Below are positions 55,401-62,966 of a DNA stretch of 64,000 nucleotides, piece after piece. Location: positions 186,001 through 250,000 of the forward strand of contig NZ_CP119391.1 in assembly GCF_031886125.1 (NCBI RefSeq), given 5' to 3'. Origin of the DNA: Halomonas piscis. GTDB lineage: Bacteria; Pseudomonadota; Gammaproteobacteria; Pseudomonadales; Halomonadaceae. The notes beneath the pieces were generated by a model, which searched no databases, was not told where the DNA came from, and saw only the letters and a list, made by a program, of their open reading frames with translations. How positions within the stretch are numbered: position 1 is the first letter of the stretch; each line of letters opens with the position of its first letter. The position numbers and the translations under genes are program-made.

Positions 55401-55570
55401 CGGCGGCAGTGCAGCCGCTGGTCATTGCGGTGGTGTTTGGCCTGCTGACCTCCACCGTGCTGGTGCTGGTAGTGATCCCGGCACTTTATGTGATCTTCGA
55501 CGACCTGGGCTGGGCAAGGGTAGAGGAAGCTGCGTCCGACGCCAGGCTTCAGGCGAGAGAGGCGAGTTGA
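52445..55570 (+). CDS. RND-family efflux pump
   Basis: A 1041-residue pump with twelve membrane segments expected in the 1+5+1+5 pattern; TM1 is NLLLILLLAVGLFAVPNL. The proton-relay region reads LLMAIGIVMDDAIVITDNIA with paired aspartates. Periplasmic porter repeats are recognisable (VRFNHNPGAREAGAHVATL; IPIEVRLQGESLAGL). It is driven by proton influx; substrates cannot be told. Coupled to the adaptor by an ATGA overlap. Confidence 0.93.
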   Translation: MIRWFAGHPTAANLLLILLLAVGLFAVPNLKRETFPDYRPGEVGIEMKYRGATAADVEDQICRRLHDTLTGVDFLDEFVCVAQDNLASATATMEDDGDIGRFLDDISTEVEAITDFPERADPPVVRELHRSDLVAAVAVGGDMPLSDLEDYAKTLENRLLRLPGVARVDIQGLSQRQWQIEIPQQVLGQYGLSASELAATLARQNIDMPLGILETSSQDIQLRFTDQRHSLRELQDVVVVSGADGGELTLGQIATLRETPEREEEKVWFDGQRALVLEVHKTLRDDALDVMNGLQAVAESERQRLDGDVSLTLTQDMTSIVRDRLQMLVENGIMGFALVVLVMSLFFRPRLALWAVLGLPVAFLGAFAVMGLAGLTLNMITLVGLLMAIGIVMDDAIVITDNIATQARKAATPLEAVVAGTRGVLPGVVSSFLTTAAVFVPLAFLVGEMGEVLKVLPVVLIAALAASLIEAFFILPHHLKGSLHRLQAEPSRLRAGFERRFERFREGVGRLVEAAIRWRYALLGSVLILLLGSGGYLAGGHIGSEAMPEIDGDVLEARILMPQGTPLSRTEAVASRVENALREVEARLAPEQPDGESLIRAVQVRFNHNPGAREAGAHVATLIVDLLGAERRRLSLNELTAAWQKEIGDIPGLLTLIIQEPGFGPAGIPIEVRLQGESLAGLKIASRELGEHLAGYAGVTNVIDDLRPGKPERRLSLAEGAHGLGLTAEEIAAQLRAAVLGQISDTLRIGQRDVDILVRHAEQDRQSLDDLQDLTVQLPGGGRVPLEVVANIDKARDWARITRVDGQRTATVTADVDATLANAQAVVDDIRRHWLPDFQTRHPQVAVAFEGQVARSAETGGSIRRALLIGLLGIFVILSFQFRSYVEPLIVMLSIPLAFVGALWGHVAMGFYLSMPSMIGAASLAGIVVNNAILLIHFIKSYRAAGQSAIAAAGQASRDRLRAILISTSTTIAGLLPLLAETSAQAAAVQPLVIAVVFGLLTSTVLVLVVIPALYVIFDDLGWARVEEAASDARLQAREAS

Positions 55571-55589
55571 GACGCCTCGACTCGCTTAT

Positions 55590-55607
55590 CGGGCACTGTG
55601 CTGCCCG
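55590..55607 (+). terminator. Hairpin after RND pump gene
   Basis: CGGGCA and TGCCCG form a 6-bp stem with a 6-nt loop between the pump gene and the cytochrome gene; no T-run, so weak or only stabilising. Confidence 0.35.
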
Positions 55608-55645
55608 GTGAATGCAAGCAAATCAACGTGACCGTGAGGTAGATC

Positions 55646-56167
55646 ATGAGCAAACGACAGACACACCGCATCATTGTATCGGCTGCCGCGCTGGCTGGCC
55701 TGACATTGAGCGCTACCGTTTTTGCGGCGCAGCCGGTAGGTCCCGATTTGACCGAGAAGCTGCGTGGGCTGCTGGTCAAGGAGATGGTTGAGGTCGAGGC
55801 GGCGATGCAGGAGACTTATAGCGCCATCATCCAGGGACGGCATGATGAGGTGGCGCAGAAGGGGCAGGCTATTCACGACAGCTTCATTCTGGAACAGTCC
55901 TTGACCGAACAGGACCGTCAGGACTTGAAGGCGGCGGTTCCCGAGGCGTTTCTGCAGATGGACACGCGCTTCCACCAACTGGCAGCGTCCCTGGCTGAAG
56001 CGGGCAAACAGCAGAATACTCAGGCTCAGGTCAATACCTTCAACCGCATGACCGAATCCTGCGTGGCCTGCCACAGCCGCTACGTGACGGATCGCTTCGA
56101 GGGTCTGGAGGAGCAGTCATTCTCCGAGGCCTGGGGGAATAACGCAGGCGAAGAGCGCCCAGAGTGA
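55646..56167 (+). CDS. Exported c-type cytochrome-like protein
   Basis: A 173-residue protein with a Sec signal (IIVSAAALAGLTLSATVFAA) and one heme motif CVACH near residue 137. The rest is helical and Gln/Glu-rich, as in cytochrome c'-like four-helix proteins. It should be a periplasmic monoheme electron carrier or sensor. It lies 75 bp after the RND pump and could be co-transcribed; a functional link is unknown. Confidence 0.8.
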   Translation: MSKRQTHRIIVSAAALAGLTLSATVFAAQPVGPDLTEKLRGLLVKEMVEVEAAMQETYSAIIQGRHDEVAQKGQAIHDSFILEQSLTEQDRQDLKAAVPEAFLQMDTRFHQLAASLAEAGKQQNTQAQVNTFNRMTESCVACHSRYVTDRFEGLEEQSFSEAWGNNAGEERPE

Positions 56168-56509
56168 TTTGCAAAGACCATCGGTCATGTGAATAGGTGT
56201 CTTGACACCTTGAGCTGAAGCCGGGCGCAGGCCGAAGTGTTTTCAGCCAGTTAAGGCTCAGTAAATGGCAACGATGCGCTGTTCTGCGGCCATGGCGGCC
56301 TTATCCAGCTCAGAGAGGGAGAGCTACGAACCCATCAGCGATGTGCTGGCGACTCGACGTTATACCTGACCGGGAGCAGACACTCAAACGCTATGTAGGG
56401 CTGTAAAATCACCTTATCTCGCAAAAAGTACTGCGCCATCAATCGCCGATTACTGCGATGAAAGCATGGCAGAGCCAGCGGTCTGAGTTATTTACCAAAC
56501 GAGTTGTCA

Positions 56510-56600
56510 ATCACACTGGACCCGACAGCTAAAGGGGTAGGTACAGGAACGGTACTGGCGTTGATTATTGGCAGTGCCGGGGCCAGCCTGACTGAGCTGA
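56510..56600 (+). pseudogene. Permease gene fragment
   Basis: About 30 codons read KGVGTGTVLALIIGSAGASL, like the membrane segment of ArsP/DUF318-type permeases, with no start or end. The surrounding 56168-56510 shows only short meaningless frames. Confidence 0.35.
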
Positions 56601-56883
56601 TCTTTATCGCGATCTGCCCACGATGGCCAGAAACTAGGTGGTCAACGACAGATGCGTGGCATGGGAGATGGTACCGGCGGTCAGCGAGGTTTGATGATGG
56701 CAGCGATGGCACTGGTAGAGCCCCCGCGACAGCCGGCAGTCAGTGTTATTGCCACAGTCGGAGTGAACCCCATGGGCCAGCGATACTGAAAGAGAGCTGC
56801 TTGGCACTGCGTTTCCGCACCCTACTGCTTGAGAAATGCTGGCACGACAGGTCGGGTTGGAACTGGATAGAATTGCGTGCCAT
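56600..56883 (-). pseudogene. IS1595-family transposase N-terminal remnant
   Basis: The minus strand starts MARNSIQFQPDLS and, after frameshifts, reads SRGLYQCHRCHHQTSLTAGT and THLSLTT followed by a stop where the family has Trp. It is the zinc-ribbon start of an IS1595 transposase. From 56950 to 57250 the sequence is AT-rich without a gene. Confidence 0.7.
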
Positions 56884-57250
56884 AACGCCACCTCCTGTAC
56901 TGGGCATAACATCAGTATAGGAGGGACTGACGGGATGGTGGTTGATCAATATGAGTAATCAGGTTGAGTTTTCCAGCACTTAACCCTACCAGTGATATAG
57001 TCTACTTATTGTAAAAGAAATTTCAGATTCCCTTCGTATACGGAATATAAGGTGACATTGTTCAGAGCTGGAAATTACGTGATGAAATAATGAAAAGTTA
57101 CCAACTTTATTATTATGGAAACTGAGTTCTGGAAGAGGTGCGTTGGTTTTAGTTACCATCTTTATTTTCTAGCATGAATATTCTTTGCCGAAAAATGAGG
57201 CTTCCAAGAGTGATTTGTTACCAACTTTTTTACCATCCCACAGAAACCAG

Positions 57251-57285
57251 GTGCAACACCTGGCCGTCCCGCCATGGTGTTGCAC
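57251..57285 (-). terminator. Terminator-like hairpin after dctM
   Basis: GTGCAACACC and GGTGTTGCAC form a perfect 10-bp stem with a 15-nt loop, 25 bp past the dctM stop. An A/T-rich run follows at a distance in the dctM direction. Confidence 0.55.
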
Positions 57286-57309
57286 TCAGTTTTTGCGGCC
57301 ATGGTTAAT

Positions 57310-58617
57310 TTATTCAAACAGGTTGGGTAACCAGGTAGCAATGCTCGGGAATATAAAGATCAAACCCAGGCCGATTATTTGTAGTATGACAAAAGGACCT
57401 ACCGAGCCGTAGACATCCCCCCACCCGACATCCTTGGGAAGAATACTTTTTATCCAGAACAGCACAAACCCAAAAGGTGGCGTCAGATACGCAATCTGAA
57501 TATTGACAATGAAAAGCACGCCGAACCATATTTTATCCACTCCCAGAAGCTCGATAATGGGCAAAAAAAGCGGCGTGCATAGCATAATGATAGCCCAGTC
57601 ATCCATCACCATTCCCAACAAGAGGATGATTAGCATCATCAACAGCAGAATGCCAGTCGTCCCCCCGGGCATTGCCAACACGGCGTTCGTGATCAGTTCC
57701 TGGCTTCCCAGGGTATTAAATATGTTGAGGAAAATGTTAGCACCGATCAGTATCCACAGCCCCATCCCGGTCAGTTTCAAGGTGGTGGCCAGTGAATCCT
57801 TGAACACCTGGGTAGTCAGACGTCCATTAAACAGGTTGAGCAGCAAAGCGCTCGTGGCGCCAAAGGCGGCTGCTTCAGCCGGTGTTGTAATACCGCCCCA
57901 AATGGAACCCAGTACAATGATGATCAATAGGCCGAAAGGCCAGATCCCCAGCAGAGACTGAGCCTTTTCGCGCCGGGAAAATTTCTTCTCTGCAGGTATG
58001 GGCGGGCCCAACTCGGGCTGGAACTTGCAGCGTAGGCCAATATAGATGCCGTAGAAGGTGGCGAGCATAATGCCCGGCAGAAGACCGGCGAGAAAGAGCT
58101 TCCCGATGGAGGCGTTAGCCAATAGGCCATAAAAAATGAAGGGCACGCTAGGGGGGATGAGCGCGCCCAGGGCGCCACCTGCGCCAATAGAGCCGATGGC
58201 TATTTTTCGGCTGTATTTATACCTCATCATTGAGGGGTAGGATATTTGCCCCATCGTAATAGTTGCAGGCGGCGTAATGCCAGTGATCGCTGCAAAGATC
58301 GTACATACTTGCACAGTGCCTATGGCGAGCCCGCCCGGAATATGGCCGATCAATTTATACACGGCATCGTAGGCCGCATCAGCTATCCCCGAATAGCGTA
58401 TAAGGCTTCCCATGAAAAGAAAAAGCGGTACCGTGACAAGCACGGCGTCCCAGGGAGTGGAATAGAAAGCGCTGGGAATAGCCATTAAAGCACGTGGTTC
58501 AGCTATGGCAGCAAACACTACGCCTGTGCCGCCCAGAGCGAAGGCTACGGGTAATCCCAGGAACAAAGTTCCAAAAAGACATGCAAAGTAGAGGAGTGTT
58601 ACTATTTCTAAGCTCAT
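57310..58617 (-). CDS. dctM: TRAP transporter large permease (DctM)
   Basis: A 435-residue inner-membrane subunit with about twelve hydrophobic segments. Family stretches include GLPVAFALGGTGV, ITPPATITMGQISYPSM, GGALGALIPPSVPFIFYG and YLTPPFGFVLFWIKSI. It imports a small organic anion with Na+ using DctP and DctQ. It is the last gene of amidohydrolase - dctQ - dctP - dctM and is separated from dctP by 220 bp with a hairpin. Confidence 0.93.
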   Translation of the reverse strand: MSLEIVTLLYFACLFGTLFLGLPVAFALGGTGVVFAAIAEPRALMAIPSAFYSTPWDAVLVTVPLFLFMGSLIRYSGIADAAYDAVYKLIGHIPGGLAIGTVQVCTIFAAITGITPPATITMGQISYPSMMRYKYSRKIAIGSIGAGGALGALIPPSVPFIFYGLLANASIGKLFLAGLLPGIMLATFYGIYIGLRCKFQPELGPPIPAEKKFSRREKAQSLLGIWPFGLLIIIVLGSIWGGITTPAEAAAFGATSALLLNLFNGRLTTQVFKDSLATTLKLTGMGLWILIGANIFLNIFNTLGSQELITNAVLAMPGGTTGILLLMMLIILLLGMVMDDWAIIMLCTPLFLPIIELLGVDKIWFGVLFIVNIQIAYLTPPFGFVLFWIKSILPKDVGWGDVYGSVGPFVILQIIGLGLIFIFPSIATWLPNLFE

Positions 58618-58770
58618 GCAGCAACCTTATTTGTGTAAGGATTGTTGGGCTACCCATTTTTTTCGTTAAAAATTTAGCTTATCAACATCTCGTCATTTTA
58701 AATATTTTTATTTTTATAGCTTAATTTAGGATTGGTAGGCGTATGGGGCCATATGTTTTTAGTATATGCC

Positions 58771-58799
58771 TGCCTTCCCCGAACTCAGTAGGGAAGGCA
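58771..58799 (-). promoter_or_regulatory. Intercistronic hairpin between dctP and dctM
   Basis: TGCCTTCCC pairs perfectly with GGGAAGGCA (9 bp, 11-nt loop), 39 bp after the dctP stop. It probably protects the dctP message or limits read-through to dctM. Confidence 0.55.
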
Positions 58800-58837
58800 A
58801 GCTCCATAGATTGTTTTAAAGACACATTGCCTTTAGT

Positions 58838-59884
58838 TCATGACTCGTTTTGATCCTCCAGGAAGCGCTTGTAAATTTCTACGCCCTTAGCATTTCGGTC
58901 TGACATTTCAGCTACTTTGGGCCAAACCTTCTCGATGGCCAGTTCCCGCATCCGCTCGACTTCCTCATCGCTGAAGCGAATGACTTCACCGCCTTCATCC
59001 TTCAATGCCTGCAGCGCGATATCCACCTGGTCAGCATGCAGCTGGCTCGTTTCAAAGTAGGTTTCCTTGAAAATGCCCTCAATCTGTTCACGCTGCCAAT
59101 CAGTTAGCGAATTCCAGGCTTCCAGGTTAACGTAGGTTTCCTGGTGCTGAGCCGGGTTCCAGCCGGGTAAAATGGCGTAATCAACCACTTCCTCGAAAGA
59201 CATGTCGTCAATGCCGCCGGTATCCCAGTAGGTGCCTTCAATAGTGCCCAAGCGGATAGCCGTATAAATATCACCGGCCCCCATGGATACGGCGGTACCG
59301 CCGACCGCTTCGTGGAACAGGGCTTGCGGACCACCGGCGCGCATCTTTTTACCTTCCAGGTCTTCGTATTTCTCAACGCGGAAATTGGTAAACATGGCGT
59401 TCGCCCCCTGGTTGGTCCAGCCAATCCAGTGGAGTCCACGCTCGTGGGCAGCCTCCTGAACCAGATCACCCACTCGGTAGTCGTCGCCCCACATGACCTC
59501 CCAGGCCTCTTCCGGATTGCTGGCCCCCATGGCCAGGCCATAGGCCAACATGCCTTCCGGAAGCACCCCGCCGTAAACTGTGGCCCAGCCTGCATAGCCT
59601 TCGGTCATCCCCGACACCGTGGCGTTAAAGGCTTCATTACCGCTGGTCAAGGAGCCGGCAGGCATCAGCTTGATTTTTACGGTGCCTTCCGTGGCCTCTT
59701 CTACCGCCTCGGCCCAGGGTACCAGTCCCTTGTCCCAGCCGGCATCGGACGAATCAAAGGCCGGCTGAAATACCCATTCCGTCACTTTATCCGGTGGACC
59801 CTCGGCTTGAGCCAGAGAGTAGGTGGATATAGCCCCGAAACTGATTGCCGTGATGGTTAGCATGCTGCGTTTGACAGATATCAT
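58838..59884 (-). CDS. dctP: TRAP transporter solute-binding protein (DctP)
   Basis: A 348-residue periplasmic receptor with a Sec signal (MLTITAISFGAISTYSLAQA). It has the DctP-type MPAGSLTSGNEAFNATVSGM, MRAGGPQALFHEAVGGTAVS and YWDTGGIDDMSFEEVVDYAI, the last two lining the ligand site. The ligand is unknown; the adjacent exported amidohydrolase suggests a product of that enzyme. Confidence 0.92.
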   Translation of the reverse strand: MISVKRSMLTITAISFGAISTYSLAQAEGPPDKVTEWVFQPAFDSSDAGWDKGLVPWAEAVEEATEGTVKIKLMPAGSLTSGNEAFNATVSGMTEGYAGWATVYGGVLPEGMLAYGLAMGASNPEEAWEVMWGDDYRVGDLVQEAAHERGLHWIGWTNQGANAMFTNFRVEKYEDLEGKKMRAGGPQALFHEAVGGTAVSMGAGDIYTAIRLGTIEGTYWDTGGIDDMSFEEVVDYAILPGWNPAQHQETYVNLEAWNSLTDWQREQIEGIFKETYFETSQLHADQVDIALQALKDEGGEVIRFSDEEVERMRELAIEKVWPKVAEMSDRNAKGVEIYKRFLEDQNES

Positions 59885-59949
59885 TTCACGTCCTCTTTCT
59901 TTTTTTAAGGTTGGTTATCCCGACGCCGTGTCGGCTCCGAGAAATTCAT

Positions 59950-60453
59950 CTATTGTGGTTTTTTTATAATTGTTTTTATATCCTCTATAAATTGCTTGAT
60001 AACGATCAATAGAACAATAAATGCAGCGAGTGGGATGGCGCTCTTGATAGGGTAAATCGGCACGGGCACGGCAGTAGGCGTTACCTCGTTGAACTTGATT
60101 GACATGATGGCTGAGGCGGTGCCTTCCCAAATGAGAACGCCAAGGAAGGCAAAGGTGAGAGACGATGTTAACACGTCGCATATCGCCTTGGTGCGAGCTG
60201 AAAAGTTGTCATAGAAAAGATCAAGCTTAATGAAGGAGCCATGTTTCAGGGCATAGCTGCCGCCGACGCATGCTATCAGCACCATGGCGGCTTGAATGGT
60301 AGCTCCGATCCACTGGGAGGCCGAATTGAGCACATACCTTAGAAAAACGTCGGTGACACCAAACACCATGCAGTAGAGTATAAGGAGGTAGCCGATTACC
60401 CCCATATATTCGATTAGCTTATCGAGAGCTCTATTGAAAATAGTACTCAACAT
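59950..60453 (-). CDS. dctQ: TRAP transporter small permease (DctQ)
   Basis: A 167-residue inner-membrane subunit with four hydrophobic segments (IGYLLILYCMVFGVTDVFLR; GATIQAAMVLIACVGGSYAL; LTFAFLGVLIWEG; IPLAAFIVLLIVIKQF). It follows the amidohydrolase gene by about 115 bp and precedes dctP by 65 bp. Confidence 0.88.
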   Translation of the reverse strand: MLSTIFNRALDKLIEYMGVIGYLLILYCMVFGVTDVFLRYVLNSASQWIGATIQAAMVLIACVGGSYALKHGSFIKLDLFYDNFSARTKAICDVLTSSLTFAFLGVLIWEGTASAIMSIKFNEVTPTAVPVPIYPIKSAIPLAAFIVLLIVIKQFIEDIKTIIKKPQ

Positions 60454-60569
60454 TTTTCTGCCTCTTTAGCGGATACGTTTTTATAAGTTGTATGTTATTC
60501 AAGAGATACATGTAAGTTATTTGTTGTTTTAGAAATTTTATCTCCGCAGTATGTGTTTTCACGTAGCCA

Positions 60570-62336
60570 CTATTCGATAGGCTGTTCTGCGACGATACTT
60601 TCTGTTTCACCCTCGAACACCGTCTCGCCACCGACGATAGTCTCAAGTACTTTGATATCCTTGATCTTCATTGGATCGAGGTGGCCGATCGACAGCGGGT
60701 TGTCGGACAGGACCACAAAGTCCGCGAGCTTGCCGGGTTCGATGCTGCCCTTGATGTCCTCCTGGAAATACTGCCAGGCGGCGTTGATCGTGATCGCCTT
60801 GAGCGCCTCCAGCGGTGCGACCTGCTGATCCTCGCCGATGATATCGCCACCGGTCGACATGCGGTTGACCGAGGACCAGAGCATCTGAACGCCGTCGATC
60901 GGTACCACCGGCGTGTCGGTATGGGTGGTGGGGGTCAGGCCATGTTCGTAGGCGCCTTTCAGCGGACTCATATGATTGGCACGCGATTCGCCAAAGAAGA
61001 CGTTCTTGTGTCGGTCACCCCAGTAGAAGGTGTGGCCGATGAAAAAGTCGGGATGCACGTCGAGCGCTGCCATCTGGTTGAGCTGATCGGGCCGGGTGAA
61101 CTGCGAGTGCTGTATCGTGTGGCGCGCATCCTCGCGCGGGGCGGCGAGCTGGGCGGCAGCAAAGGCATCAAGAGTATTCTGAATGCCCTGATCGCCGTTG
61201 GAGTGAACGGTAACCTGCCAGCCTTCCCGGTGCAGTGCTTCGACGAAGTCCAGGAAGTCGTCGCGGTCGTCCCAGTACGGAAAGCCCCGGTAGGAGCCGT
61301 CATCCTGAGGCCGTTGCGTCTTGTAGGGCTGGCTGAAGTGAGCCGTATAGCCTTGCGGCGAGCCGTCGATAACGAGTTTCATGGGGCCGTGATGGATCAT
61401 GTTATTACCGGCGGTGATATCAGTGCCTGACTCCACTGCCGGATACGCCCGTGCATCCTCAATGTTGGTCTCTCTTGGCCAGTACGTCAGCCTCAAAAAG
61501 AGGTCTTCATCATTGAGCGCCTCTTTGTACACATCGATCATGTCGGGGTCGCTAGGCTGATCGTTGGCCGTAGTAAAGCCATGCGCGGTCCACATCTCGG
61601 AGGCTTTGCGGATGCCGGCAAGCCGATCCTCTTTCGTCGTTTCCGGGGTGAGGTCGCTGACCAGCTGGCCGGCATTGCCTTCCAGAACGCCGGTCGGTTC
61701 ACCGGTCTCGCCATCCTTTGCCACGCGCCCGCCATCCGGGTCAGCCGTATCCGCACTAATGTCGGCCATCTCGAGAGCCTTGGAGTTGACCGCCGTGACG
61801 TGGCCGGATATGTGTTTGACGATCACCGGGCGCGAGGTGCTGACCTGATCGAGATCTTCCCGCGTCGGATGGCGATTCTCGTCCAGCAGAGTATCGTCGT
61901 AGCGGGCCCCACGGATTACCTCGCTCTCGCTGTCAGCTTCTGCCTCGTCCGTCAGCTTGGCAATGAGGTCGTCCATGCTGGTGACGTTGCCGATCGGCGG
62001 GGGATTGAGATCAACCTGCTGCAAGGCCGAAGTGCCGGCGCTGACGAAGTGACCATGCGGATCGATGAAGCCGGGCAGCATCGTTTTTCCTTCAAGATCA
62101 ATCCGCTTGGTGCTGTCGTCGGTCAGCGGTTTGATATCGGCCAGCCGGCCAACATGGGTAATGCGATCGCCTTCGACGGCCACCGCCTCGACGAACAGGT
62201 TTTCCTCGTTCATGGTGACGATATTGCTGCCGTAGTAGAGCTTGTCGACTTGCGCATGGGCAGCGGCAGAAACAGCCAAAGCAAGAAGAGGTAAAGAAGC
62301 AGTAGTTATTATTCTAGGAAGAAATGCCTTATACAT
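60570..62336 (-). CDS. Exported amidohydrolase (YtcJ-like, amidohydrolase 3)
   Basis: A 588-residue metal-dependent hydrolase with a Sec signal (TASLPLLALAVSAAAHAQ). Metal-site motifs are MLPGFIDPHGHFVSAG, VIVKHISGHVTAVNSKAL, GWQVTVHSNGDQGIQNTL and HTDTPVVPIDGVQMLW; the last part is the composite domain typical of these enzymes. Periplasmic location plus the TRAP genes just downstream suggest that it releases an organic acid or amine that the transporter takes up. The substrate is unknown. It is the first gene of the cluster. Confidence 0.9.
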   Translation of the reverse strand: MYKAFLPRIITTASLPLLALAVSAAAHAQVDKLYYGSNIVTMNEENLFVEAVAVEGDRITHVGRLADIKPLTDDSTKRIDLEGKTMLPGFIDPHGHFVSAGTSALQQVDLNPPPIGNVTSMDDLIAKLTDEAEADSESEVIRGARYDDTLLDENRHPTREDLDQVSTSRPVIVKHISGHVTAVNSKALEMADISADTADPDGGRVAKDGETGEPTGVLEGNAGQLVSDLTPETTKEDRLAGIRKASEMWTAHGFTTANDQPSDPDMIDVYKEALNDEDLFLRLTYWPRETNIEDARAYPAVESGTDITAGNNMIHHGPMKLVIDGSPQGYTAHFSQPYKTQRPQDDGSYRGFPYWDDRDDFLDFVEALHREGWQVTVHSNGDQGIQNTLDAFAAAQLAAPREDARHTIQHSQFTRPDQLNQMAALDVHPDFFIGHTFYWGDRHKNVFFGESRANHMSPLKGAYEHGLTPTTHTDTPVVPIDGVQMLWSSVNRMSTGGDIIGEDQQVAPLEALKAITINAAWQYFQEDIKGSIEPGKLADFVVLSDNPLSIGHLDPMKIKDIKVLETIVGGETVFEGETESIVAEQPIE

Positions 62337-62743
62337 GCCTGACCCCGCTATATTCTCAAGCGAAAAGCCAAGCTCATGACTTTTAGCCTTAAGGGAAACG
62401 TAGACTTGGCTTTTCAGAATTTTTTATCAGTATTTTACGTATCTGGCTTTTTCGAATTTCATTATGGCGGCAGCTGATATCCATATAGAACATAGGCATC
62501 TTAACCAAACGCTGTCAAGCTGAGATCGGCGAAAACCACCTGAAGACCAAAACCGCCTAGGGGTGTATAAATCTATGATTTAAATAATAATTTAGCGTAA
62601 AAGGCTGATGGGATTGGTAAGCTGGGGAAGGTTGCCGTTTCGTTGCATGACAACGTAGCGAAGGGGGAGCGTTGCCTTTTGATATTACGTGAGCCAATGG
62701 CTGCCCAGCACCAAAACATAACACGGCTGTGGCCATCGGCGCA

Positions 62744-62880
62744 GACTGTCACGCAAGAAGAAAGGGTCGGTCAACCGAGACGAGGCGAAACTCAAGGTCG
62801 CACGCATCCATGCCAAGATCGTCGGCCAGCGCCAGGACTTCGCGCACAAGGTGACTAAGCGGCTCATTGCCGGCAGCTAT
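62744..62880 (+). pseudogene. TnpB (IS200/IS605) fragment
   Basis: The frame reads RLSRKKKGSVNRDEAKLKVA and RIHAKIVGQRQDFAHKVTKR, the central helical part of IS605-type TnpB, with no RuvC motifs left. The rest of 62337-62966 is AT-rich intergenic sequence without a gene. Confidence 0.7.
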
Positions 62881-62966
62881 ATTTCTCGGCGCGTGTTGCG
62901 GGCTTCCCTTAGGGTGCTTATCATTAGCGGGTTTTCTCTCCTCTCCTGCCTCCCAAGGTTTGTGCC

